Positions 51,347-61,864 of a DNA stretch of 64,000 bases are shown in pieces. The notes beneath the pieces were generated by a model. The model was not told where the DNA came from and did not search any database. It saw only the letters and a program-made list of their open reading frames with translations. The first letter of the stretch is position 1, and every line of letters begins with the position of its first letter. The position numbers and the translations under genes are program-made. Source of the DNA: Circinella umbellata (lineage: Eukaryota > Mucoromycota > Mucoromycetes > Mucorales > Lichtheimiaceae); contig JAIWNF010000002.1 of assembly GCA_025093555.1 (NCBI GenBank), positions 992,001-1,056,000 of the forward strand, read 5' to 3'.

Positions 51347-51739
51347 TTAGTAAATGGGAATAAAAAGGTTGCTGAAATGCGATTTTATTCTTCTCTTTTT
51401 ATGAATATGTTTATTTGTATAGCCACCTCCTTCATCACTGGGTGGAGGCGAGTCTTCTATTACAATTGGTGTTGTTGAAGAATTACACATGGTAATACCC
51501 TCTTCTTCATCATTGCGTAGGGACGAGTCTTCTATTTCAATTGTTGTTGGTAGCGGTGTATTTGTTAACGGTTGTAGTCTTTTCCAAAATCTAAATTGTT
51601 TGATATAAAATAATAATATTACGTAAGCTTATTTTTACTTTTGCTCAACTTGTTGAATTACTCTTTCTTCGCTGGCAAATTTACGAGTATATTCACGCAC
51701 TTTTGTTTCGTATGAACTATTGTTTATCAAAATCTCCAT
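51347..51739 (-). CDS. Candidate small protein with two SUMO-interacting-motif-like repeats
   Basis: Two-exon model of 114 residues: exons 51639-51739 and 51347-51590, intron 51591-51638 with AA|GTAAAA and TTTAG borders and a joined frame. The first part is charged and helical (YETKVREYTRKFASEERVIQ, then QVEQKFWKRLQPL). The second part holds two similar units, TIEIEDSSLRNDEEEG and PIVIEDSPPPSDEGGG. Each is a hydrophobic I-x-I/V core followed by acidic and serine residues, the pattern of SUMO-interacting motifs. The C-terminus is basic (KHIHKKRRIK). An acceptor-like TTTCTAG lies right before the ATG, so exons further upstream may exist. No family recognised; the proper splice, open frame and repeat constraint are the support. 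Confidence 0.45.
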
Positions 51740-52280
51740 AGCCTAGAAATATTCCACAAAGTCTTCAATATACCTATTATACAAGATTTTTCAAACGAAG
51801 TTGACCTTGGTGTTTCTGATTTCGCTAATGACTTTTTTGATTTCGTATATGCTTTTTTTATAATCGCGCATGGTTATTTTTTATTTTCGAGATGAATATT
51901 TTTTATAATCGTGAATGAAATATTTTAATTTCAAGATGAATGTTCTTTATAATCGTAAATAGTATTTTTGATTTCGAGGTAAAGGTTTTTAGACCCATCA
52001 GTGCTCTTTATTAATCGCAATGGTGTTTTTAAATTTCGAGGTAAACATCGTCAATATTCGTGAATGAAACGTGTTGGAGGTTTTAAGTCAATTCTATTAC
52101 AGCCTGTGTCGTCATTGGTGGGTGACAAATAAAGGCGTTCTCTTAACAGAAAAGAAAAGCGCGTCACGAATATTGTTGCCCGCTTTGGAAGAGGTTGATT
52201 TTTTTTTTTTGAAAGGCATTTTTTTTTTCTATAACAAAAAAAGTTTCTTTAAAAGAGAAAAAAAAAAAGAATTGATCACC
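51740..52280. other. Region between candidate SIM gene and NOP10
   Basis: About 540 bp; most of 51853-52070 is a degenerate tandem array (separate entry). The NOP10 promoter and leader lie at its right end. Confidence 0.55.
51853..52070. repeat. Degenerate tandem repeat array, units of about 44-62 bp
   Basis: Four diverged units share a TAATCG block (51861, 51906, 51950, 52012) followed about 25 bp later by ATTTCGAGATGAA or ATTTCGAGGTAAA variants. Stops occur in the frames checked on the minus strand, so it is not a repeat protein. It lies between the NOP10 start and the candidate SIM gene. Confidence 0.65.
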
Positions 52281-52598
52281 ATGTATCTTATGTACTATAT
52301 GAGTCCCAAGGGTGAACGTGTTTACACTCTCAAGGTAGTTTTATATTTATTTATTTTATTGTAATTAATAGAAAGAAGACATATTACAAAGTATATATAT
52401 TATTTGCATAATGAAAATCAAGTTTTTTTAATTCATACTTTGACAAATTTCGAATAGAAAACCGATCCTAGCGGTGCTCCTACCAAGTCTGCTCACCCTG
52501 CACGATTCTCACCCGACGATAAATTCTCTCGCCAACGTATTACGATCAAGAAGAGATACAAGGTCTTGCTTACTCAAACTCCTGCAAAGCCTTATTAA
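52281..52598 (+). CDS. NOP10: H/ACA ribonucleoprotein subunit Nop10
   Basis: Two-exon gene giving exactly 64 residues, the usual Nop10 length: exons 52281-52334 and 52458-52598. It reads [19 protein letters not shown], then [20 protein letters not shown] and [19 protein letters not shown], matching eukaryotic Nop10 along its length. Nop10 bridges dyskerin/Cbf5 and Nhp2 in H/ACA RNPs, which make pseudouridine in rRNA and snRNA and process pre-rRNA. Eukaryotic Nop10 has lost the archaeal zinc-binding cysteines, and no cysteines occur here. A 7-bp-stem hairpin in the 3' region (52797-52816) may belong to the transcript. Confidence 0.96.
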
Positions 52599-53117
52599 AA
52601 AAACTTTTTCTCCTTATTGCATATTTTTATATACATAACAAATTATTTTTCTCTTTCTCTTTTTTTATCGGCTGTAAACATCTATCTACCCTTATACAAC
52701 AACAACTACTACTATTACAAACGACCAACAAACATGTATACACATATAAATACACCGCACATCATTTGACGCATTCATTGTTCTTTCTAAAGAAAAAGAC
52801 AGCTTCTATGCTGTCTATTACGGGGATAAAAAAATATATACATATATTTCATTATATCTTTTTGTTTTTTGTTGGTTGCTATGATAATCATATCCATGGA
52901 AACATAATTGGGAGTGCTATTTTTGAGAATGGGGGTAAGGGATAATGAGTCACTTTGATGATTAGAAAAGTACTTTTGACTTGTAAATAATTTTGAATTT
53001 TTGACAGCTTTGCTTTTGGGCTGTGTACGTTTTTTCTTTCTCTTTTTCCTTCTTATTTTTTTTTACACTTCTGTGGCCATACATTCAGAAACTCCGGAAG
53101 TAAAAGATCTCACGACC
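52599..53117. other. Intergenic region between NOP10 and THG1
   Basis: About 520 bp. It contains the perfect inverted repeat AGACAGC/GCTGTCT (52797-52816) with a 6-nt loop. The frame upstream of the THG1 start is open but hydrophobic and lacks an ATG, so it was not added to THG1. Confidence 0.6.
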
Positions 53118-54327
53118 ATGAATTCAAAATATCAATATGTTCGCGAGTTTGAAACTGTAGATAAAGCATTACCAAATACATGGCTTGTTGTTCGTATTGA
53201 CGGTCGTGGATTCCATCGGTAAGTTTGATCTCGAGGTACATTTTTCAAAAGTTTCTGGGTGATAATAACCTTTTTTTTTAAAAAAAATATATTGTATAGA
53301 TTTTCACAAGAACATGACTTTGCAAAACCTAACGATCGACGTGCGATCGATCTTATGAATCGCTGCGCAGTTGAAGTTATGAAAGATATTAAAGATATTA
53401 TGATCGCTTATGGCCAAAGTGATGAATACAGGTACATATTATAAAACAATTGATTTCCTATTGGATTAAAAAAAAAGGAAGAGAAGAGAACCTTAACAAC
53501 TAAAAGCACACGATATATATATGTGTAAAAGTTTTGTATTTCCAAAATCATGTAATTTATACTCGAGACGAGCAAGTAAAATTGCATCAACAATCGCAAG
53601 TTTATTTGCTGCTAACTATGCAATGCGTTGGCATGAATATTTTCCTACTGTCAAGTTAAAGTATCCAGCTTGTTTTGATTCTCGTGTGGTTTGTTATCCA
53701 TCTGATCAGAATATGCGTGATTATTTAAGCTGGCGACAAGTAGATTGTAAGTAAATCCATAACTAGCTTTTTAACGATACAAACTTGCTTATTCATGAAC
53801 TAACCACTATTGTTTATGTAACTAGGTCATATTAATAATTTATATAATACAACCTTTTGGGCTATTGTTCATTCTGGAAAAACGGAAATCGCTGCAGAAG
53901 AGGAATTACGGGTAAAAACACGATTATATTAATGGTCATTTTCTTTTGACAAAAAAAAATATTCATTTATAATTAATGATCGAAACTGTTTGCATATATA
54001 TACATGATGTTGAATAGGGGACATTTTCTAAAGACAAACATGAAATTTTGTTTACGAACCATAATATTAATTATAATACTATTGAAGAGATTTATAAAAA
54101 AGGATCTGTGATTATTCGTCAAAAGGTAAATATATATATATATATATAATATTATTCTTTGTATGCTGATTTGTCTTTATTATATTTTATGATAGACCAA
54201 AGTAACAACTATCTCCCCTAATACTGGTCAACCTGTTGAACGTATCAAACTTGTACCAACACCACTTTATGTAGATATTATTGGACAAGAATTTTGGGAT
54301 GAACATCCAGAATTATTAAAAAAATAA
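53118..54327 (+). CDS. THG1: tRNA-His guanylyltransferase Thg1
   Basis: Six-exon gene of 257 residues: exons 53118-53218, 53300-53431, 53532-53746, 53826-53911, 54018-54125 and 54196-54327. Thg1 adds the essential G-1 to the 5' end of tRNA-His by 3'-5' polymerisation. The start gives [19 protein letters not shown]; the palm domain has [20 protein letters not shown] and [15 protein letters not shown], which carry the catalytic metal-binding acids. Further family motifs are [55 protein letters not shown] and [15 protein letters not shown]. Length is near yeast Thg1 (237). It is convergent with the P450 gene, about 110 bp between stops. Confidence 0.96.
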
Positions 54328-54437
54328 CAATATAATGTTTATGTGCATGTATGTTATATAGATGTAAATATGGATTTAGAAAGAAAGTAACTTATTATGG
54401 TTATTATTATATTTATTATATATTTTGTGATTATTAT

Positions 54438-56351
54438 TTATGACCGTTTCTTAAAATGAGCCCATACACCATCTCTTGGTTTAGTAGTTAATACTATTTT
54501 AGTGTTGATCTCTGTGCCTGGTTTAAGAGACAATGAATATTGATTGATGGTACATGCAATCACCGTACGTAATTCCAAAATAGCCAAATTTTTACCCAAA
54601 CAAGAATGTTGACCCAATGTAAATGAAAGATCTGGGAAATTATACTGATGATCCGCGTCCACAATGGATGTATCATTACTTGATGATGACGAAGAATTGG
54701 ATACCATTTTATCAAATCCATCATCCATTTCATTACCTTGCTGCTGTTCTGGTTTTAACCATCGGGATGGATCAAATGTGTCTGGATTAGGAAATATAGA
54801 TGGATTCATTTGAAGACCACGTAAATTACACCAAATTTCTGCACCAGCAGGAACAATTGTACCATCTACAGAGGTATCATGATTCACGTGAACAGGAATA
54901 AAAGCAACAGCAGGATACTTTCGCATGGTTTCTCGATAGACTGCGGTTACGTAAGGCATTCGAGCTAATTTTTCAGCAGTAATGGAAGCAGGATCAACAG
55001 GTGGAGGGCCAAGTACTTGACGTACTTGTTCAACGAGTTTGTCTTGAATTTCAGGATGACGTGCCAATTCAGAAAAACAAAATGCCAGAGTATGGGCCGT
55101 TGTATCGTATCCGGCAAATGTTAATGATAAAAAGTCATTGATCAAGTCAAACCTGTCTGGATTATCATATCGTCCACTGGCCATGGCAGCAGCTGCAACG
55201 GATGGATATGTTTTCTTGGTTGTTGAAGAATTATCAGCTTTGACTGCACGATCGAGAGAATCATTAATAAAATCCTTGAGTAATTCTCGTGCTGATCTAA
55301 AATTTCGCTGTGCCCACTTTGTCTTGTTGATACCAAAAGGTAACCATGCTTCTGGTGACATGAAACCCATTCCAAGATGATGATGGACGTTCTATAGATT
55401 TATATGATCAAAAACGAAACAGTGAGTTGATGTGTATATAGAAAAAGTAATACTACACGTACCCCACTATCCTGTATATTTTTTTTCTATATAGTCACTA
55501 CATCCTTATGCTTAATCCCTTCACTTCCCCGTCCTATACACTTTACCTTGAGATTTGTACGACCACCCACCATATCATAGTTTAAATCGCTACGACCATA
55601 AAGATAATAATTGATGACATCCATTGTTAAATTCATAAAAACTTCATCTAATTCCACGGGAGTACCATTTTCTGCATGTTCAGAAAAAAGGTCCAATAAT
55701 TCCTTGGCTCGATTAGATACGTATGGCAATAGATTGGGTACCAATTGTCGTGGTTGAAAAGGTGGTAATAATACATGACGACGCCAACGCCAGTCCTAAA
55801 GTAACATATAACATTTACAAATAGCATGTCAATAATCAACACATGCTGTACCATACATCTCGTTAATTTATGCCTGTTTGATTATCACTTACTTCTCCAA
55901 CAGTATTATTAATACTTGGGCCACCAAATACCAAATTCTGAATAAGTCGAATAAAATCACCTCGTTGAACATTGGTGGGAGGGCCATGGTTTGACTTGTC
56001 TTTACGTTTTGCTTGACCATCAATCAAGACATCCTTAATACCTTGTAAAGTATTCACCAATACCGTAGGTGTACCCATGATAGACCAAAGTACACTAACA
56101 GGTGTTTGTCGTGTATCTTGACCCACATTTATCAAAAACTCTGATAATTTATCATCCTGATCACTCGGCGGTGGAACAATTCCAAAATATGCAAGCCATA
56201 GGTTATTTGTTATTGAAAGTGGTGTTTTGGCAAGTGGTGAATTATAACGTCGATAGAAATAACGCAAGACAAAAAATAATGCGATGGTTGTTCCAACCAC
56301 GGGAAATCCGACAGAAGTACTGTTGGTCAGTAAGTTTTTCGTCAACATCAT
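54438..56351 (-). CDS. Cytochrome P450 monooxygenase
   Basis: Three-exon gene of 553 residues: exons 55893-56351, 55547-55795 and 54438-55391. An N-terminal membrane anchor (about 13-32) is followed by a proline-containing hinge. P450 motifs are the WRWRRHVLLPPF C-helix, the I-helix LSLTFAGYDTTAHTLAFCFS (oxygen-binding AGxDTT), the K-helix ExxR in VYRETMRKYPAVAF, and the heme loop FTLGQHSCLGKNLAILE with the ligand cysteine. The heme loop has Gln-His where most P450s have a conserved basic residue, with His taking that role. A low-complexity Ser/Asn/Gln insert lies just before the heme loop. An ER-bound oxidase of CYP4/CYP5xxx style; substrate unknown. A pair of CCAAT boxes lies about 150-190 bp upstream. 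Confidence 0.94.
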
Positions 56352-57091
56352 TTATTCATTTTAAACTCTTTTTATTATCTACGTAACCGCGTTTTTATAT
56401 GCATTTTTTTTAAACAATAAAGAATATTAAAAGCATGAAACACAAAATGATTATACACATGTCATGCTTAATTTTTTTTCCTATTGACGCGTTTAAGCCA
56501 ATCATAGCCAACTTATGGATCAATATCAGCCAATCATTTTCTCAATGGGATTAGGGGGGGATAAGCCAAAAGTTTGCTGTCAAGCTCGGTAACTACCCAT
56601 TTTCGGGCTTTTGTATCATTATTATTATTATTATTATTATTATAGCATCAACTACATAAACTAAAATGAAGGAGAAGGCGAGAAAAGGAAAAAGGAGAGC
56701 AACTTTGATAGGATGATAAAAAGGACTTTATTTTTTATAATGAAATACGTAATTTAAATGAGGATACGTAAGAAGAGAAAAGAGAAAGAAAAAGAAAGAA
56801 AGAAAAGGAACGTTTGATGATATTGAAATTTATTTCTTTTTACAGTTCAGACCAAGTATTAAGAAAATGGAATACTTTATAGTGATTTCGACTTGATCAT
56901 AATAACAATATTAATAAAATATCGGGAAAATACTCAAAACATTTATAATTCATTCCAAACGCTTAAAGAAAGAAAGAAAAAAAATTCCTTTTCTTTTTCT
57001 CTCATTCTTTTTTTAACAAGTTTTTACGCTTTTTATATAATCTAATATATATACCTCCGTATCATATTCTTTTATCTTATTTTATATCATT
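56352..57091. other. Divergent promoter region, P450 / secreted repeat protein
   Basis: About 740 bp with a CCAAT pair (56497-56537), a TTA repeat near 56617-56642 and GA/AAAG tracts near 56770-56810. No gene seen. Confidence 0.6.
56497..56537. promoter_or_regulatory. Two GCCAATCAT boxes (CCAAT-binding factor sites)
   Basis: Identical 9-mers at 56497-56505 and 56529-56537, same orientation, 32 bp apart. CCAAT is the site of the HAP/NF-Y complex. They are closer to the P450 start (56351) than to the gene at 57092. Confidence 0.5.
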
Positions 57092-57799
57092 ATGGTTAAT
57101 ATTAGCTCTTCCCTTAGTGTGTTAGCGTTATCATTTATTGTTGCACAAGCAGTACCAATCCAAAATGAAATGGAAAATATGATCCACGCTCAAAGTTATT
57201 CGGAGTTAAAACATGATGCTTTTGTTCCAATGCAAAGACTTGGTCAAGATCATTTGCCTATTAGCACAAAATATGAACAAGGTCATAAGGAAATTTCTGC
57301 TGCTGAGATGCCTTTCCGTCCAATCATGGTTGTCCCATTACCAGCATCGGTTACTGAACAGCAACAACAAGGACAGCGTGTATCCGCTTCTGCAAGCATC
57401 AACAATAATGGAAAAATGATGGATAGTAAAATGAATGAAGATGACGACGCTATGATGCGAGTCCCAACAAATAACAATATCAACAAAAACATTTATGATA
57501 ATAAAATCGTAGGAATGGATGATCAAGGTAAAATCCAAACGGTTCAATTACCAGCAACTATCCATATGCCAATGGCATCAGCATCAGCATCCTCATTACC
57601 AGTATCCGCATCAACATCTCCATCTTCTGTTGCTGCAGTGGAAAAAGTATCTATACCCATGGCACCATCAGCCTCTTCTGTTGCTATGAAGAATCGTCAA
57701 AATTTAGTCGGTATCGATGATATGGGAAAACTCGAAACATTAATCATCCCCATGACAACAAGGGCAAATGCCGTTACTGCTGTTCCAACACAGTCTTAA
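57092..57799 (+). CDS. Secreted low-complexity protein with internal repeats
   Basis: Intronless, 235 residues. A signal peptide is clear (hydrophobic 4-20, cleavage after AQA). The mature part is disordered and rich in Ser, Ala, Met, Gln and Asn, with no cysteines. Two units are repeated: NKIVGMDDQGKIQTVQLPAT and QNLVGIDDMGKLETLIIPMT, and two looser VP/IPM stretches (PFRPIMVVPLPASV, EKVSIPMAPSASSV) may be related. The VG.DD.GK..T pattern resembles a short beta-hairpin or amyloid-like repeat unit of extracellular proteins. It may be a cell-wall or matrix protein, an adhesin-like coat or an effector. I know no family. Confidence 0.65.
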   Translation: MVNISSSLSVLALSFIVAQAVPIQNEMENMIHAQSYSELKHDAFVPMQRLGQDHLPISTKYEQGHKEISAAEMPFRPIMVVPLPASVTEQQQQGQRVSASASINNNGKMMDSKMNEDDDAMMRVPTNNNINKNIYDNKIVGMDDQGKIQTVQLPATIHMPMASASASSLPVSASTSPSSVAAVEKVSIPMAPSASSVAMKNRQNLVGIDDMGKLETLIIPMTTRANAVTAVPTQS

Positions 57800-58478
57800 A
57801 GAAATTAAAAAAATAAGTTTTTGGTGTAAATTAGGCAATCATGGAAAACGGTAGAATAGACAGAAGATTAATAATACATTAGTAAAGAAAGAACAACGTG
57901 ATCTATTAGCATTGTTTCACCAATAAAGTGTTGATTTGAAACACACCCTTTTTAGCTCCCTGAATTTTTGATTACACTGAGAACAACAACAAAAAAACAA
58001 TAATTTGAAGCATGACATAATTTATATACAATGTATATACTACATATACATTTTTTTTGTATGGATGTTTGAACTTTATATATAATTTGTTATACAAAGT
58101 GTGATGCGAAAAAAAAAAGGAAGTATAATGGGTGAAAAGCAAAGAAAGAAAATTTTACAAAATGCAAAGGACAAAAAGAAATAAACATGACTAGTTACAT
58201 AAAAGAAGTACGTGTGTAAAAGAAGTATATAGAGAGCATGAACAAAAAAAAATATGGCGTATATAATAAGAGTGAAATAATGTGAAAGTCAAAAAAGAAA
58301 AAAAGCGATTGGATAGGAAGGGGGGGAATGTATTTTTTAGGGGTGGGAGAGTAATGTGCTGGATTTTAGTACAAGTTTAATTTGTTGTTGTAAATTATAA
58401 TAACGCGTGCATAAAGAAGAAAGGGGTAGTTGATGATATATATATAAAGTGAGAAAGAAAAGGAAAAGAAAAAGAAAA
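57800..58478. other. Convergent intergenic region
   Basis: About 680 bp between two 3' ends, A-rich on the plus strand with AATAAA-type sites (57922, 58182). No gene seen. Confidence 0.6.
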
Positions 58479-59552
58479 TCATAGCATAAAACCTTGACCA
58501 CATGCCCATGCCGTTGCCATATCAGTAAGAACCTGTGCCAAATCGTCTGGAATATCACAATATACCATCCTTTGTATTACTCTTTGTTTCCTATCTTCCC
58601 ATTCCATCTCAAGGTCTGGACTATCGTCTTCAAAAAGTAGTTCTGGATCACTTAATTCCATTGCTATCCGTTCATATCGTAATGTCAATTCAGGTGATAG
58701 TTCATTACTCATAGGGGCATTGGCCAATGATTGAAAAGTAACCGCAACTTCGGGTGCAAATACAAATAATCCAGTATGTGTTTCATTAGGTCGAATAGCA
58801 GGGATCTGCTTGACACATTCAGATAAAAATAAAGTTTGGCACCATAACGGCAATCGACCACGAATCAATATATCACTTGCATAACCAAGAGCATCTGTAA
58901 ATCGAACACCAAATGTATAGCTATATGGAACGAATGTATTTTGTTGTTGAATAGGTAATTGAAGAGAATAAAGTAATTTTTCAAATTCATCCACAGGTTG
59001 ATGATGCATTGATTGTGGTAATGGCATGTTGAACATAGACTGAGGTTGTGGTGTTTTTGATTGCCATTCTGTGCGAATATACATGCCTTTACCCAAAGGA
59101 ATGATAGTTGATTTATCCAAATTGGTTAATTGACAATGAAACATACGTAATACTAAATTATCAGATCGTTGTTGACGATAAGTGCTAATATCAGATACAC
59201 TCGTATTTAAATTGACTTCTCGAATAGCAATATCTCGACCAAGACAACTTGCTCCTCGTGGTGGTAAAAGATTCATTTGTTCAAAATAGATAGCAGGAGA
59301 GGGTACACCTACACTGGTAGAGCTGTACATAAGATTACGAACATGAAATAATGCTTGTTTCCAATCTTCTGAACCTAGTCCCTGCGCATTACATAAGTTG
59401 TCGGTATTATTAATATTATTTGTAAAGAGTTCGTCGTCACTTAAACTGGCGTGGCTCGAAATGGTCAAGTTGTCATTGTAAAATTGTGGTGGTGAAGATT
59501 CTGTACTAGTACTCCAATTACTAGACCATGGAGTAAACGTTGCAGCCGACAT
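58479..59552 (-). CDS. Uncharacterised protein, 357 residues
   Basis: Intronless frame with normal codon use; no family recognised. Residues 1-55 are Ser/Thr/Asn-rich and disordered. From about 60 the protein looks globular: EDWKQALFHVRNLMYSS, YFEQMNLLPPRGASCLGRDI, AIREVNLNTSVSDIS, LVLRMFHCQLTNLDKSTIIP, SYTFGVRFTDALGYASDILI and LPLWCQTLFLSECVKQIP suggest a beta-sandwich-like core. The C-terminal third is helical and acidic (PELLFEDDSPDLEMEWEDRK) and ends in DLAQVLTDMATAWACGQGF. No signal peptide or TM segment is seen. It may be a cytosolic or nuclear regulatory protein. Confidence 0.65.
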   Translation of the reverse strand: MSAATFTPWSSNWSTSTESSPPQFYNDNLTISSHASLSDDELFTNNINNTDNLCNAQGLGSEDWKQALFHVRNLMYSSTSVGVPSPAIYFEQMNLLPPRGASCLGRDIAIREVNLNTSVSDISTYRQQRSDNLVLRMFHCQLTNLDKSTIIPLGKGMYIRTEWQSKTPQPQSMFNMPLPQSMHHQPVDEFEKLLYSLQLPIQQQNTFVPYSYTFGVRFTDALGYASDILIRGRLPLWCQTLFLSECVKQIPAIRPNETHTGLFVFAPEVAVTFQSLANAPMSNELSPELTLRYERIAMELSDPELLFEDDSPDLEMEWEDRKQRVIQRMVYCDIPDDLAQVLTDMATAWACGQGFML

Positions 59553-61864
59553 ATTTATATAATTTATTTTAATAGAAAAAGAATTAAAGAAGAAAAAAGA
59601 AGGAAAAAGACAGCTTTTTTTTAGTTTTAAAAAGAGAAGGAAAAAAATAGGGTTTATTTAAATAACTTTTTTCTGTTCCGCAGTTGTAGTTTGATGAATA
59701 ATCAAAGAAATTTTTAGAATTTTGGGTCACAGAATTAACTATCTGATTAACCCTCTTTTCTATTTTTTTCCCTCATTCTCTTTTTCTTATATAATAATTC
59801 TCTTTAATCCTTTTTCACATACTTAAATATCATTAATCTGATCTTTTCAATTCATCATATAGTTAAAATAATTCAAAAGAAAACAGACCCAGATCAACAT
59901 GAAAGAAAAAAAAAAAGACAAAAACGATCGGCGATGGGACCGTTATGTATGTAAGTCGGCCGAACGTCCGCACCCACACGCACCTAGTTTTTTTTTTTTT
60001 TTTAGTTACACAGACAAGTACACGAATGTTACCAAATTAAGTAAAACATTGGCTCTTCATTGTTTTTCTTTATTATTATAGCATCATAATGATTATCTTT
60101 TAATATGTAATTTACATTACGAATTACACTTACTATTTAAAGAATAAAAGGAAAATAATACGTAAACCATTTCCTCATTTTATAAACTTTATCAACCATA
60201 AATTTTTTGATCTGTGATCTCTTTCATTCTGTATAAAAAAAAGCTGATAACCGGAAATTTTATAAAAGGAAAAATAGTTTTTCCTCCCTTTTTTTAAACA
60301 CACGTGGCAAATCATAATTTGACTTGGCGTTATATATATATATTTGACTCACACTTTACCGAAAACAACGCTCAGCCTTTTCTTTCTTCCTTTCCCATTT
60401 AATCCAATCATTGCATTCGGATGAGTCGCCGATTTCCTAAAGGGGAAATGATCACCGAAAAAAAAAAAGAGTTCCTTTCCAATACAGCTTTTTTGACACA
60501 TTTTAACATACTCATTGTAGTCATAGATTCCGGCTTTGATAATCCAAGCGACAAAAATGGTAGATCAAAAAGTAATCCTTTCTTTACTTTATATTTGAAA
60601 TGCTGTTATATTTTAAATAAATCAGATACGTTTAAATAATAAATAGTTGTCAGGTGTTCTTTTTTTTAAAATCTGATAGCTTGTTACAACAGGTTACTTT
60701 GCTGTAAATAATACTATGCAAAATTCATTTATCCGATAAACATCATGTGTCATTCTCATTTATCATTACTAGATTTCTGTAAATCATGCAGTTGACATGT
60801 ATGCAGTGACTTTTTTTTTTTTTGCTCATGTATAGTTGTCATTTCCCTACTGCGGAACTCGCTATTATAAAATCAATTAAGTAATTTTATAAAAGAAATC
60901 AGCAGGAGCTGCGTATCTATCTGTATTGATACTTATATCAAACGAGTTTTCTTTTTTCTCTTGTAGAATTCTCTGTTATTTATGATTACGCATATGAACT
61001 TCACGTAAGAATAATAATGCTAATTAATATCTATTAATTATCTAATTATTATTGCTCTCACTTTCGTCTCATTTTTTGACCTATAATATGAATAGTAATT
61101 AAAATTAATGGTACGTTTTTTAGCAGTTGAAGTACGAAACGAAATTAAACCAAATGGGGGGGTTTTAAAAATAGGCACGGCTGACATGTAATTAATTCTA
61201 GAAGAAATTAAATGAATAATGGACTACAAGTATCTAGTAACATAAAAGAAATAATGGTTCTTTATATTCCCTGCCAATGCCGTTGTTACATTAATATGAG
61301 AGAAGTGATGCGATAATAGTATAGTGTAGTAATCAAAACCTTTTTTTTATTTTTGCTATAACGAAGAAAGAAAGGTTATTAGTAAACACTAATAAGAACT
61401 GGATCGAATAGTTAATGGTATGGATGATTCTACATTTTGAGATTGGGACTTTTGTTGAATGTAAAACTTTTTTTAATGTGAATAACAATGATTGTTTTTC
61501 TCTTTAGATATGTTTTTCAATAGAGTGAATTGTTGCTTTGGTTTAATAAAATAAGAGTATAAGCCTTTAATATTTCATTACTTCCTATCACGGCAATAAT
61601 AGAGATTAACGTATATTAAACCGGTTAAACCAACTAATGAGTTTGCTATAAGAAGGTAGTTATCAGTCTATACGTGATTAATACATAAATCAACACGGTC
61701 CATTCGGCTAGTTTTGAGTTGTATACTGTACCGCAAATTGAATAAATAAAAACCAAGAAAGCTGATATGCAAGTTCACCCCAGTTTTTATTATTAGGGAG
61801 ATGATGCGTGATTGTTTATGTTAAGACATTTAAACTTATGTATTGTAGTAATGATATAATGTTA
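59553..61864. other. Gene-poor region
   Basis: 2.3 kb. It includes a CACGTG box (60301-60306), an AP-1/Gcn4-like TGACTCA (60345-60351) and an AACCGGTT core (61619-61626). Two short plus-strand frames (from 59899 and 60421) lack splice or homology support. Beyond 60.7 kb the DNA is less homopolymer-rich than other intergenic DNA and may be decayed mobile DNA. Confidence 0.5.

Noticed and set aside
53001..53117. Hydrophobic N-terminal extension of Thg1 (possible targeting sequence)
   Set aside because: Open frame but without an ATG; the ATG at 53118 gives the standard Thg1 N-terminus.
59899..60081. Small plus-strand gene (MKEKKKDKNDRRWDRY) with a GTATGT donor
   Set aside because: A possible acceptor at about 60004 gives only 12 more residues before a stop; no family and no conservation evidence.
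60421..60639. 72-codon plus-strand frame
   Set aside because: No splice sites, homology or composition signal; gene-poor context.
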